Assembly: GCF_003463825.1 (NCBI RefSeq)
Contig: NZ_QSDY01000013.1
Span: 1 to 39,614, forward strand
Source: Veillonella sp. AM51-8BH
Lineage (GTDB): Bacteria > Bacillota > Negativicutes > Veillonellales > Veillonellaceae
Length of the DNA: 39,614 nucleotides
Direction of reading: 5' to 3'
Position 1 is the first letter of the stretch; each line of letters begins with the position of its first letter. This document shows positions 8,614-15,705 of the stretch, piece by piece. Made by a program: the position numbers and the translations under genes. Below the pieces are notes generated by a model that saw only the letters and a program-made list of their open reading frames with translations, searched no databases and was not told the origin of the DNA.

Positions 8614-9591
8614 ATGGAGACAAAAATTGCGTTGATTGGTACGGGCGGTACAATTGCTGGACAAGGCGCATCCGATACAGATTTGACGGGCTATACTGCA
8701 GGTGTACTAGGCCTCGATGAAATTTTAGACTCCGTACCAGGCACAGAACCATATGGTCCATATACATATACTCAGTTTAGTAATATTGAAAGTTCCGATA
8801 TTACGGTCCAGCATTGGTTGGATTTATCTAAGTTAGTACAAGAATTAGTAAATCAAGAGGATATAGGCGGGGTTGTTATTACTCATGGAACAGATAGCAT
8901 GGAGGAGACAGCTTATTTTCTTAATCTTACTGTTCGTACAGATAAACCTATCGTTATTACTGGCTCGATGAGACCTGCTGGGGCAATTAGTGCAGATGGT
9001 CCTATTAATTTATTACAAGCGATTCAAGTGGCAAGAACACCTGCATCTGTAGGTAAAGGTGTTCTTGTTGTTCTAAATGGCTATGTTGATGGGGCGCGTG
9101 ATGTGTCCAAACGGAATACAACTAATGTGGCTACCTTTGACAGTCCATTAGTAGGGCATCTTGGTATTGTCCAGGATGGTGTAGCTCATTATTATAAAGC
9201 CTCTACTCGTCGTCATACGAAAGAATCCATCTTTGATGTACATGACCTTAAGGAATTGCCTCGTGTAGTCATTTTGACTTGCTATGGCGGTATGGATGAC
9301 ATGGTGCCAATGAGTGTAGTTGCCACTAATCCTGATGGGCTCATCTTGACTGGATTGGGTCATGGTACAATTCCTCAAAATGTACGTCAAATAACACAAA
9401 ATACAGCATTTCCAACTGTACGTGCCTCTCGTACAGGGAGTGGCATGGTATCTGCTGTACCACAAGATGCACTAGCAGGCTATCTCGTAAGTGATACATT
9501 GAGCCCACAAAAAGCTCGTATTTTATTGATGCTGGGGCTTACAAAAACTAAAAATCTTAAAAAGTTACAACAGTTCTTCTATAAATATTAA
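8614..9591 (+). CDS. L-asparaginase
   Basis: This enzyme hydrolyses asparagine to aspartate and ammonia. The 325-aa protein has both catalytic signatures: IGTGGTIAG at the N-terminus (first Thr nucleophile) and VITHGTDSMEETAYFL (Thr-Asp pair plus Lys region), followed by ITGSMRPAGAISADGP. There is no signal peptide from the chosen start, so it is probably cytoplasmic. ATG 8614 is chosen because GGAGG lies five bases upstream; an in-frame ATG at 8554 would add an unconserved extension. The gene follows nadE by about 90 bases and is probably co-transcribed, ending at two successive terminators. Type I versus type II assignment is not secure. Confidence 0.92.
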   Translation: METKIALIGTGGTIAGQGASDTDLTGYTAGVLGLDEILDSVPGTEPYGPYTYTQFSNIESSDITVQHWLDLSKLVQELVNQEDIGGVVITHGTDSMEETAYFLNLTVRTDKPIVITGSMRPAGAISADGPINLLQAIQVARTPASVGKGVLVVLNGYVDGARDVSKRNTTNVATFDSPLVGHLGIVQDGVAHYYKASTRRHTKESIFDVHDLKELPRVVILTCYGGMDDMVPMSVVATNPDGLILTGLGHGTIPQNVRQITQNTAFPTVRASRTGSGMVSAVPQDALAGYLVSDTLSPQKARILLMLGLTKTKNLKKLQQFFYKY

Positions 9592-9605
9592 TTAGAAAAT
9601 AAAAA

Positions 9606-9637
9606 AAGATTTGAGAAAAACTCTCAAATCTTAATTT
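9606..9637 (+). terminator. Terminator after asparaginase gene
   Basis: An 11-bp perfect stem AAGATTTGAGA / TCTCAAATCTT with loop AAAAC, followed by AATTT. The weak U-tract may explain the second terminator downstream. Confidence 0.7.
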
Positions 9638-9687
9638 GATATTCATTTTCAAGTATTATACTATGTGTAACAGTTTTATATGCAATG

Positions 9688-9727
9688 AACCGCACATCCC
9701 GATCGCCTAGGATGTGCGGTTTTTTAT
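9688..9727 (+). terminator. Second strong terminator between asparaginase and cbiZ
   Basis: A 12-bp perfect stem AACCGCACATCC / GGATGTGCGGTT with a 10-base loop and a T6 run on the plus strand. The T run overlaps the stop codon of the convergent cbiZ gene. On the minus strand no U-tract follows, so it is mainly a plus-strand terminator. Confidence 0.82.
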
Positions 9728-10500
9728 TCGGCGCCAATAGCATTTTCTAAGGCCCGTTGTATACCTACATAAACCGCTTTAGCCAATGTGTCCCCAAATA
9801 GGGAGAAGGAGCCGGCATCCGTTAACACATCACCATTTGTATCTATGGTGAGAATGATACCGTCTGTGGATGTTCCTGTAGCAGAAGTCTTGCGTTCTTT
9901 TGTGATGGCATCAGGAATATCTTCGTTGATAAATGGATAGAGGCGTACACTTTCAACACCCCAATCTTGGAGGGCTGCGCTTTTAGCCTCCGTAATTGTC
10001 ATCATAGCTTTCACCATGGCGCTGTCAGTTAAGGCCTTATTCGTAAAGACTAGTATGTTGATTGTGCCAGGCGTCACAAACGCTCCGTCCCGTTCTTCAT
10101 AGCAATATCCTGTACCTGCACGATGGGCCGTTTTTTCATAGCCTGCAGTAACGATGGTCTCCACAATCGTATCGTGCTCCTCGCACTTGGCGTATGCGTG
10201 AAGGTTCATTGTAGCAGACGTAAGAAGGGCTGTACTAAAATGAACAGGTGTATCGATTTGCTCGAACTCTTGTGCTAAATAGTTGGCTACCGAGCCACCT
10301 GGTAAATCTTTTTCTGTTTCGATTTGGTATGTTAATTGTTGATTTCGTACGGCTAACGTATGGTGATACCCACCATTGAGTTGACCACTAGATAAGGCAT
10401 AATGGATGTCGTCAAAGTGTACTGTAACGGAACTTAATTCTTTCGTTACATGACCTCCTGTTGCAAGCTCTTGTGGTGCTTCATATGGATTGTTGAACAT
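9724..10500 (-). CDS. cbiZ: Adenosylcobinamide amidohydrolase CbiZ
   Basis: CbiZ removes the aminopropanol tail of adenosylcobinamide or pseudo-B12-type corrinoids to give adenosylcobyric acid for re-use. The 258-aa protein carries the CbiZ signatures LSSGQLNGGYHHTLAV, GTINILVFTNKAL, TEAKSAALQDWGV and SATGTSTDGI with the following glycine-rich segment. GGGAGA lies six bases before ATG. It stands alone here, divergent from the mscS-type gene, with no other cobalamin gene in the window and no cobalamin riboswitch recognised upstream. This fits a cell that scavenges and remodels corrinoids; the physiology is inference. Confidence 0.88.
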   Translation of the reverse strand: MFNNPYEAPQELATGGHVTKELSSVTVHFDDIHYALSSGQLNGGYHHTLAVRNQQLTYQIETEKDLPGGSVANYLAQEFEQIDTPVHFSTALLTSATMNLHAYAKCEEHDTIVETIVTAGYEKTAHRAGTGYCYEERDGAFVTPGTINILVFTNKALTDSAMVKAMMTITEAKSAALQDWGVESVRLYPFINEDIPDAITKERKTSATGTSTDGIILTIDTNGDVLTDAGSFSLFGDTLAKAVYVGIQRALENAIGAE

Positions 10501-10565
10501 GTAAGTCTCCCTAGATTTAGATTGTTATATATATAATATAAGGATATAATAGTTTTACTAAATTA

Positions 10566-10601
10566 TTGTAAAATACATATGTTAGATTATAACACATATG
10601 T
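10566..10601 (+). promoter_or_regulatory. Putative promoter of the MscS-family gene, overlapped by a dyad
   Basis: TTGTAA (10566-10571) and TATAAC (10588-10593) are separated by 16 bases. An imperfect inverted repeat, ACATATGTTA (10575-10584) / TAACACATATGT (10590-10601), covers the spacer and -10. Confidence 0.42.
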
Positions 10602-10663
10602 TTATTTCGAATATATTTCCGATTCTACCGAATGAGCGTTATATTTTATTCATGGAGGTTAGT

Positions 10664-11593
10664 ATGAGTGATCTTTTAAATAGGGCTTCTGAATTACTGT
10701 TTAAAGATGCTAATGTATTGATTCAATTTCGAGATTGGTTCTTTTCTCAAGCGGGTAATATATTATTAGCTCTTATTATATTTTGGGTAGGTCGTTATGC
10801 TATTAAATGGGTGAAAACCTTTGCTGTCCGTATTATGACTAAGGCCTCTTATGACTCTGCTGCGATGAGCTTTATTACGCAGATCATCAATTATGCATTG
10901 CTAGTAGGTCTAATATTGATTTGCTTAAATCAAATTGGTGTTCCTACTACATCCTTTGTTGCTGCCTTTGGTGCCTTTGGTTTAGGTATTGGTTTGGCCT
11001 TACAAAACAACTTATCTAACTTGGCATCAGGCTTATTAATTCTTATATTTAAGCCTTTTAGAGCAGGTCATGTTATTCAAGTTGGAGATACTGTAGGTAG
11101 TGTTAAGTCTATTCAATTTATGTATACTATTATCACTACTAAAGATCAAAAAAATGTGTATATACCAAACTCTATCCTTACCTCCCAAGCCATAACTAAT
11201 ATTGCTTATACCCACGAAAGGGTTATCCCGTTCGTCTTTGATATTGGTTATAACAATAATCATCATGAAGCAATTAAAATTTTAAAAAATATTTTTGCTG
11301 CTGATAAACGTGTACTCAATCCTAAAAATATGGAAATTGGTATTTCTGAATTTGGCGATAACTCTGTACGCATTGCTGCCTATGCACGCGTTAAGTCGAA
11401 AGACTTCTTAGATGTGCAATATGGAATTATGTCTGATGTAAAAGATGCGTTCGATAAATATGGTATCGACATTCCATATCCTCAACGTGTTGTATATCTT
11501 CAAAATGTAGATAACTCTACTGGTGAAATTAAGGGAACTAAGAAAAAGGCAAGTGGAACGGATGTTGCCATTGATGATACCCCTGAAAGTTAA
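10664..11593 (+). CDS. MscS-family mechanosensitive ion channel
   Basis: This 309-aa inner-membrane channel opens under membrane tension to release solutes on hypo-osmotic shock. It has three N-terminal membrane segments. The pore-lining TM3 is rich in Gly and Ala (FGAFGLGIGLALQNNLSNLA), followed by the beta domain (FRAGHVIQVGD, VYIPNSIL) and a C-terminal alpha/beta part with a charged tail. ATG 10664 has GGAGG five bases upstream, so the in-frame ATG at 10598 is not used. The carboxypeptidase gene follows by 24 bases. This is the small, minimal MscS layout. Confidence 0.92.
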   Translation: MSDLLNRASELLFKDANVLIQFRDWFFSQAGNILLALIIFWVGRYAIKWVKTFAVRIMTKASYDSAAMSFITQIINYALLVGLILICLNQIGVPTTSFVAAFGAFGLGIGLALQNNLSNLASGLLILIFKPFRAGHVIQVGDTVGSVKSIQFMYTIITTKDQKNVYIPNSILTSQAITNIAYTHERVIPFVFDIGYNNNHHEAIKILKNIFAADKRVLNPKNMEIGISEFGDNSVRIAAYARVKSKDFLDVQYGIMSDVKDAFDKYGIDIPYPQRVVYLQNVDNSTGEIKGTKKKASGTDVAIDDTPES

Positions 11594-11617
11594 TATGTAA
11601 TGTAGAAAGTGAGATAA

Positions 11618-12475
11618 ATGATATCTTTAACAACTAATGTAAATATACTTTTGAAACGACTTATTTTGATGATAGCCTTTATAGGCGCTATTATTTTTGG
11701 TACTAGTGTTTCTCATGCGGCGTATATTGCGCCGCCATCTACGATAGGTGAGGCAGTTGTTCTCATTGATGCGGATACAAAAGAAATCCTATTTGCAAAG
11801 AATCCTGATAAGTGGATGCATCCTGCGAGCACTACGAAAATGGTTACCTTGTTAACAGCTCTAGAACTCAAAGGTACACAACTTGATGAACTGGCGACTA
11901 TTAGTAGTTATGCCACTAGTATGGAGGAATCCAATCTGGGGGTTCGTGTCGGAGATCAAATTACCTTGGAAGGCGTTCTTGAAGGCATGATGGTTGCCAG
12001 CGGTAATGATGCGGCCGTTGTAGTAGCAGAAAATGTAAGTGGCTCTGTAGAGAACTTTGCAAAGGACATGAATCGCGTTGCTGCAAAAGCAGGGGCAAAA
12101 AATAGTGTGTTTTTAAATCCTCATGGTTTGACACAAATGGGCCATCACTCTACGGCTCGTGACTTGGCGATGATTGCAGCGTATGGTATGAAATACCAAA
12201 TGTTCCGAGATAAAGTAGCCAATGATTATTATAAGGTGCCTTATCAAAACCGTACGCCAGAAACAATTCGCACTACAAACCATTTCATTCGCAATAAATA
12301 TCCCGGTGCTAATGGTTTAAAAACTGGCTTTACGAATGCTGCAGGGGAATGCTTGATTGCATCGGCTACCCGTAATGGTCATACTATGATTGTAGTTATG
12401 CTTAACGATGATAACCGTTGGGATGAAGCAGTACAATTCCTTGATTATGGATTTAAACTTCGCGGTGTAATTTAG
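11618..12475 (+). CDS. D-alanyl-D-alanine carboxypeptidase (DacA/DacF type, S11)
   Basis: This low-molecular-mass penicillin-binding protein trims the terminal D-Ala of peptidoglycan stem peptides. The 285-aa precursor has a signal peptide (Lys-Arg then LILMIAFIGAIIFG, cleavage probably after SHA). All three active-site motifs are present: STTK (Ser71-Lys74), SGN (128-130) and KTG (235-237). It ends about 50 residues after KTG, so it lacks the C-terminal beta-rich PBP5 domain and amphipathic anchor. It may therefore be periplasmic and soluble, or held by an uncleaved signal. Its stop codon lies in the first unit of a 13-bp tandem repeat. Confidence 0.92.
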   Translation: MISLTTNVNILLKRLILMIAFIGAIIFGTSVSHAAYIAPPSTIGEAVVLIDADTKEILFAKNPDKWMHPASTTKMVTLLTALELKGTQLDELATISSYATSMEESNLGVRVGDQITLEGVLEGMMVASGNDAAVVVAENVSGSVENFAKDMNRVAAKAGAKNSVFLNPHGLTQMGHHSTARDLAMIAAYGMKYQMFRDKVANDYYKVPYQNRTPETIRTTNHFIRNKYPGANGLKTGFTNAAGECLIASATRNGHTMIVVMLNDDNRWDEAVQFLDYGFKLRGVI

Positions 12476-12502
12476 TGGTGTAATTTAGCGATGTAATCTA
12501 AT
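12464..12502. repeat. Three tandem 13-bp units across the carboxypeptidase stop
   Basis: Units start at 12464, 12477 and 12490. The first two share GGTGTAATTTAG exactly and the third is degenerate (GATGTAATCTAA). The stop codon TAG at 12473-12475 belongs to unit one. Confidence 0.75.
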
Positions 12503-12574
12503 TGAGCATGATTAGAGAATATCTTGAGTAAACCTAATATAATTTAAGTTCCATAGTTAAATGAATAGTATTAA

Positions 12575-12601
12575 AATAGGTCCTGCCATGCAGGACCTAT
12601 T
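12575..12601 (+). other. Perfect 12-bp hairpin in the yfbR leader
   Basis: AATAGGTCCTGC and GCAGGACCTATT are perfectly complementary around a CAT loop. No U-tract follows. It ends nine bases before the yfbR Shine-Dalgarno sequence, so it is better read as an mRNA 5' structure or processing site than as a terminator. Confidence 0.6.
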
Positions 12602-12617
12602 ATGTAATGGGGGACAT

Positions 12618-13208
12618 ATGAGTTCATTTTTTGCATTTTTAAAACGCATGCGCTTTATCAATCGATGGAGTCTCATGCGTAATACAGAAACAGAAAATAT
12701 TCAAGAACATAGCTTAGAAGTAGCTATGGTGGCACATAATTTAGCGGCACTCAAAAATGAATACTTTGGTGGCAATGTAGACATTAATAAGGTAGCTGTC
12801 ATTGCCATGTACCATGAAGTGAGTGAAATCTTTACTGGCGATATGCCAACACCGATTAAATATTTTGATCCAAAGCTTCGTGAACTATATGGCGAAGTTG
12901 AAACGTTGGCACAAGAGAAAATGCTATCTACCTTGCCAGAACGATTACAAGCTATCTATAAGCCTTTTATTGTAGATGCAGAAGAGAGTCCTGAATGGCC
13001 CATCGTTAAGGCCGCAGATACAATCTCAGCGTATATGAAATGTGTGAACGAACTCAAAGCAGGAAACGATGAGTTTAAAGAAGCACATGACTCTATCTTG
13101 GCAAAATTAAAATCATTAAATATGCCAGAAGTTGATATGTTCCTTGAAACCTATATGCCTGCACTTGGAAAAAGTTTGGATGAACTAAACTACTACGAAA
13201 TCAAATAA
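12618..13208 (+). CDS. yfbR: YfbR-type 5'-deoxynucleotidase (HD-domain)
   Basis: YfbR dephosphorylates deoxyribonucleoside 5'-monophosphates in the cytosol. The 196-aa protein follows E. coli YfbR closely along its length: MRFINRWSLMRNTETEN, EHSLEVAMVAHNLA, FTGDMPTPIKYF and VKAADTISAYMKC. The usual second metal motif His-Asp reads His-Glu here (MYHEVSE), a conservative but notable change. ATG 12618 is chosen because a G-rich Shine-Dalgarno (GGGGG) lies just upstream; an in-frame ATG at 12561 would read through the leader hairpin. It is the last gene before a strong bidirectional terminator. Confidence 0.9.
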   Translation: MSSFFAFLKRMRFINRWSLMRNTETENIQEHSLEVAMVAHNLAALKNEYFGGNVDINKVAVIAMYHEVSEIFTGDMPTPIKYFDPKLRELYGEVETLAQEKMLSTLPERLQAIYKPFIVDAEESPEWPIVKAADTISAYMKCVNELKAGNDEFKEAHDSILAKLKSLNMPEVDMFLETYMPALGKSLDELNYYEIK

Positions 13209-13247
13209 TGATTAAAAAAGAGACGACCAGAGGTCGTCTCTTTTTAT
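13209..13247. terminator. Bidirectional terminator shared by yfbR and the candidate sRNA
   Basis: Stem AAAAAGAGACGACC (13215-13228) / GGTCGTCTCTTTTT (13232-13245) with loop AGA. Read on the plus strand it ends in T5. Read on the minus strand it ends in U6. Confidence 0.92.
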
Positions 13248-13353
13248 TCTATAAAAATAGCCATAACATCTTAATAGACGTCACAGCCATTTTACATCTC
13301 AAATAAAGTTTTAGAGATGAGCTGGACGTTCCTAGGCATCTAGCTATCTCTGT
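13213..13353 (-). ncRNA. Candidate small RNA of about 140 nt (unassigned)
   Basis: A perfect sigma-A-type promoter faces into this 200-base gap between convergent genes, and the only thing it can transcribe ends at the intrinsic terminator at 13245-13215. The predicted RNA folds as a rod: ATAGC pairs with GCTAT (13347-13343 / 13261-13257), then an open internal loop, then ACGTC/GACGT, CAGC/GCTG and CATCTC/GAGATG closing an A/U-rich loop near 13301-13313. A separate 3' terminator hairpin follows. There is no good reading frame with a Shine-Dalgarno. It could also be produced from the queG 3' UTR. I recognise no Rfam family. Confidence 0.6.
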
Positions 13354-13359
13354 TATTTT

Positions 13360-13388
13360 ATTATATGTTTTTGCTAAACAGATGTCAA
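13360..13388 (-). promoter_or_regulatory. Perfect consensus promoter of the candidate sRNA
   Basis: On the minus strand TTGACA (13388-13383) and TATAAT (13365-13360) are separated by exactly 17 bases. Transcription would start near 13353 and run toward 13213. It lies downstream of queG on the same strand and precedes no protein-coding gene. Confidence 0.8.
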
Positions 13389-13437
13389 AGCCTGTAAAGC
13401 TTGTAAAGGTATTATAAAGTATAAAAAATTATAATAT

Positions 13438-14313
13438 CTATTTACGTTCAATAATATTTTGATTTCTCATTAATATTTTTTTCCCCCGCCACGAGAATGC
13501 CCGATTGCCATACTTAGCTTTGAATTCTTTGTTTGTTAGGGTCTCTAGTTCGTTAATATCTATGTACGGTTCTACGTGTTGAAATTCAGGTATGGGCGTT
13601 GTTGGGATATTTTGATTATGGGGACAGACCTCTTGGCATACATCGCAGCCAAATACGAGTGGCGTTTTTCCTATGATGATTTCCTCCTCGTTTGTAAGAT
13701 CTCCTTTTTTCTGTGTTAAGTAGCTTTTACAGGTATCATATTTAAATTCGTCATGACCTAAACATTGCCCTAAGCAAGCCGTAATACACCGATTGCATCC
13801 TATACAGGACTGAGCGAGCGGTGTATTTGGCTCTAATTCTAAGGTAGTTAAAATTGTTCCAATGACTACATAGGAACCCCACTTAGGACTGATGAAACAA
13901 TTGTTTTTGCCGTAGAAACCAAGGCCTGCTAAGTAGGCCATGTAACGATCTGCGAGGGGAGAGGTGTCACAATGTATAGAAAACTGGGCTGAAGTATTCA
14001 TTTTTTGTAATTTTTCAGTAAGTTTTTCTAAATATTCATTAATGACCAGGTGATAATCTGTAGCCCATGTATAGCGGGAAAGATTAGATGGACCACTACG
14101 TTCTACGTAGTATGGGAAGAGGCATACTATAGCGCTTTTGGGCGTAAACTCTGTTGTTCCTAGCAATCGCTCTTCTACGTCGGCTGCTGTAAATGGACAG
14201 GGGTTGCTTTCATACAAAATAGTTTTTGCATTTTCAGGTAGGGGCCAAGGGGCAATACCAAATTCATAAATATGTAATTCTTTGCAAAATTCTTGTAAAT
14301 TTATATCTTTCAT
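13438..14313 (-). CDS. queG: Epoxyqueuosine reductase QueG
   Basis: QueG performs the last step of queuosine biosynthesis, reducing epoxyqueuosine in tRNA with a corrinoid and two [4Fe-4S] clusters. The 291-aa protein has the catalytic-Asp segment CDTSPLADR, then GLGFYGKNN and GSYVVIGTILTT. Cysteine clusters follow: CIGCNRCITACLGQCL and CDVCQEVCPHNQ, with a further Cys at CKSYLT. It ends with the NREFKAKYGNRAF-like tail typical of the core and lacks the C-terminal HEAT-repeat region of longer homologues. No clear Shine-Dalgarno precedes ATG 14313. Dependence on a cobamide cofactor links it to the CbiZ corrinoid salvage gene nearby. Confidence 0.88.
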   Translation of the reverse strand: MKDINLQEFCKELHIYEFGIAPWPLPENAKTILYESNPCPFTAADVEERLLGTTEFTPKSAIVCLFPYYVERSGPSNLSRYTWATDYHLVINEYLEKLTEKLQKMNTSAQFSIHCDTSPLADRYMAYLAGLGFYGKNNCFISPKWGSYVVIGTILTTLELEPNTPLAQSCIGCNRCITACLGQCLGHDEFKYDTCKSYLTQKKGDLTNEEEIIIGKTPLVFGCDVCQEVCPHNQNIPTTPIPEFQHVEPYIDINELETLTNKEFKAKYGNRAFSWRGKKILMRNQNIIERK

Positions 14314-14467
14314 CGTAGATTTAGTAGCGAATAATTGGTAAAATAAAAGTATAAGAAACGTGAGGAATTCTATAGATTCCTGCTAGGTTTGTAGTTCGGT
14401 GATATCTGTATTTTTATGGTTATCATCCAGTACTGTTAGTATTAGTATACCATTGAGAGGACAGATT

Positions 14468-15250
14468 ATGTTAGCATTTATGAAAGTATTACAACCGAAG
14501 ACGGTGGAAGAGGCTTATGAATTAGCCACAAAAAACAAAACTGCCCCAATGCTAGCTGGCGGCTGTTGGTTGCGTTTAGGTCGACGCACATGGCCTGCAG
14601 TGATTGATATGGCTAGTCTTGACTTGCGTTATGTTCGTGAAGAGGATAACGAATTTGCCATTGGTGCTATGGCAACGCAAGGTGATGTGGAACGTTTTGA
14701 GCCATTACAACAATTTTGTGGTGGTGCTGTTGTTAAAGGTGTTAAGGAAATTCTTGGCATTCAATTCCGCAACACAGCTACTATGGGTGGATCTGTAGCA
14801 AGTAAATTCGGCTTTTCTGATATAATTCCGGCTCTATTGGCAGTACATGCAGACATCGTTACTTTTAAAGGTGGTCGCATGTCCATGCAAGACTATATGA
14901 AATACAGAGAACGTGATATCCTCGTGGAAATTCGCATTCCTAAAGTAGAGGTACCTGTAGCTGTTGAAGCTCTTCGTATCTCTCGTGGCGATTTCCCAGT
15001 ATTGACAGGTGCTATTCGCCGTGATGATAAAGGCGTTGAATTGTACATTGGTACAAGACCTGGCGTACCTCAATTAGCAGAAAAAGCAAGTGCTTTGCTT
15101 TCAGAAAAAGGATTGGCTGCAGCAAAAGAAGCCGGTCAATTAGCATCTGAAGAATTAGTTTACCAATCTAACTCTCATGCGTCCAAAGAATACCGCATGG
15201 AAATGGTAAAAGCAATGGTTCAACGCTTGGCTAAGGAGGTGGCACAATAA
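14468..15250 (+). CDS. Xanthine dehydrogenase-type FAD-binding subunit
   Basis: This is the medium (flavin) subunit of a molybdenum hydroxylase of the xanthine dehydrogenase family, 260 aa. It has the N-terminal PKTVEEAYELA, the flavin pyrophosphate loop near MLAGGCWLRLGRR, and GIQFRNTATMGGSVASKF with the downstream GFSDIIPALLA, as in FAD_binding_5 proteins, plus the C-terminal CO dehydrogenase flavoprotein domain. ATG 14468 has GAGAGG upstream; the in-frame ATG at 14399 is unsupported. It is the first of an eight-gene operon and overlaps the next gene by one base (TAATG). Confidence 0.92.
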   Translation: MLAFMKVLQPKTVEEAYELATKNKTAPMLAGGCWLRLGRRTWPAVIDMASLDLRYVREEDNEFAIGAMATQGDVERFEPLQQFCGGAVVKGVKEILGIQFRNTATMGGSVASKFGFSDIIPALLAVHADIVTFKGGRMSMQDYMKYRERDILVEIRIPKVEVPVAVEALRISRGDFPVLTGAIRRDDKGVELYIGTRPGVPQLAEKASALLSEKGLAAAKEAGQLASEELVYQSNSHASKEYRMEMVKAMVQRLAKEVAQ

Positions 15251-15705
15251 TGGAATTAGTACTTAATATTAATAATAAAAATGTAACTGTTAATGTGCCA
15301 ACTGATGAAATGTTGTTGGATACATTGCGTAATCTTGGTTATTACAGCGTACGTTGTGGCTGTGACACAACAAACTGTGGTCTTTGCACTGTATGGGTAG
15401 ATGACGAAATTATCTTGTCTTGTGCGTATCCTACATTCCGTGCCCCAGGTCACAAAATTACTACATTAGAAGGCTTACAAGAAGAGGCTGAATTATTGGC
15501 GGATTGTATTGCTAGTGAAGGTGCTGACCAATGCGGTTTCTGCACAACTGGCATGATGATGAGTGCTATCAACTTGAAACGTAAAAATCCAAAGGCTAGT
15601 GATGATGAAATCCGCGAGTACCTCATCGGTAACTTGTGCCGTTGTACTGGCTATGAATCACAACTTCGAGGGGTTCGTAAATTCTTAGAAGGAGGCCTGA
15701 AATAA
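15250..15705 (+). CDS. Xanthine dehydrogenase-type 2Fe-2S subunit
   Basis: The small electron-transfer subunit, 151 aa. The plant-ferredoxin-type cluster uses C38-x4-C43-x2-C46-x11-C58 (CGCDTTNCGLC, then LSC). The second, helical cluster uses CGFC near residue 97 and CRC in GNLCRCTGYE. The length is normal for the family. AAGGAGG precedes the start, and both its start and stop overlap the neighbouring genes as TAATG, so the three subunits are translationally coupled. Confidence 0.95.
   Translation: MELVLNINNKNVTVNVPTDEMLLDTLRNLGYYSVRCGCDTTNCGLCTVWVDDEIILSCAYPTFRAPGHKITTLEGLQEEAELLADCIASEGADQCGFCTTGMMMSAINLKRKNPKASDDEIREYLIGNLCRCTGYESQLRGVRKFLEGGLK

Noticed and set aside
13213..13353. Assignment of the candidate sRNA to 6S RNA
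   Set aside because: The rod with an internal loop is suggestive, but the RNA is shorter than usual and the closing stem is only about five pairs. I cannot support the family name.
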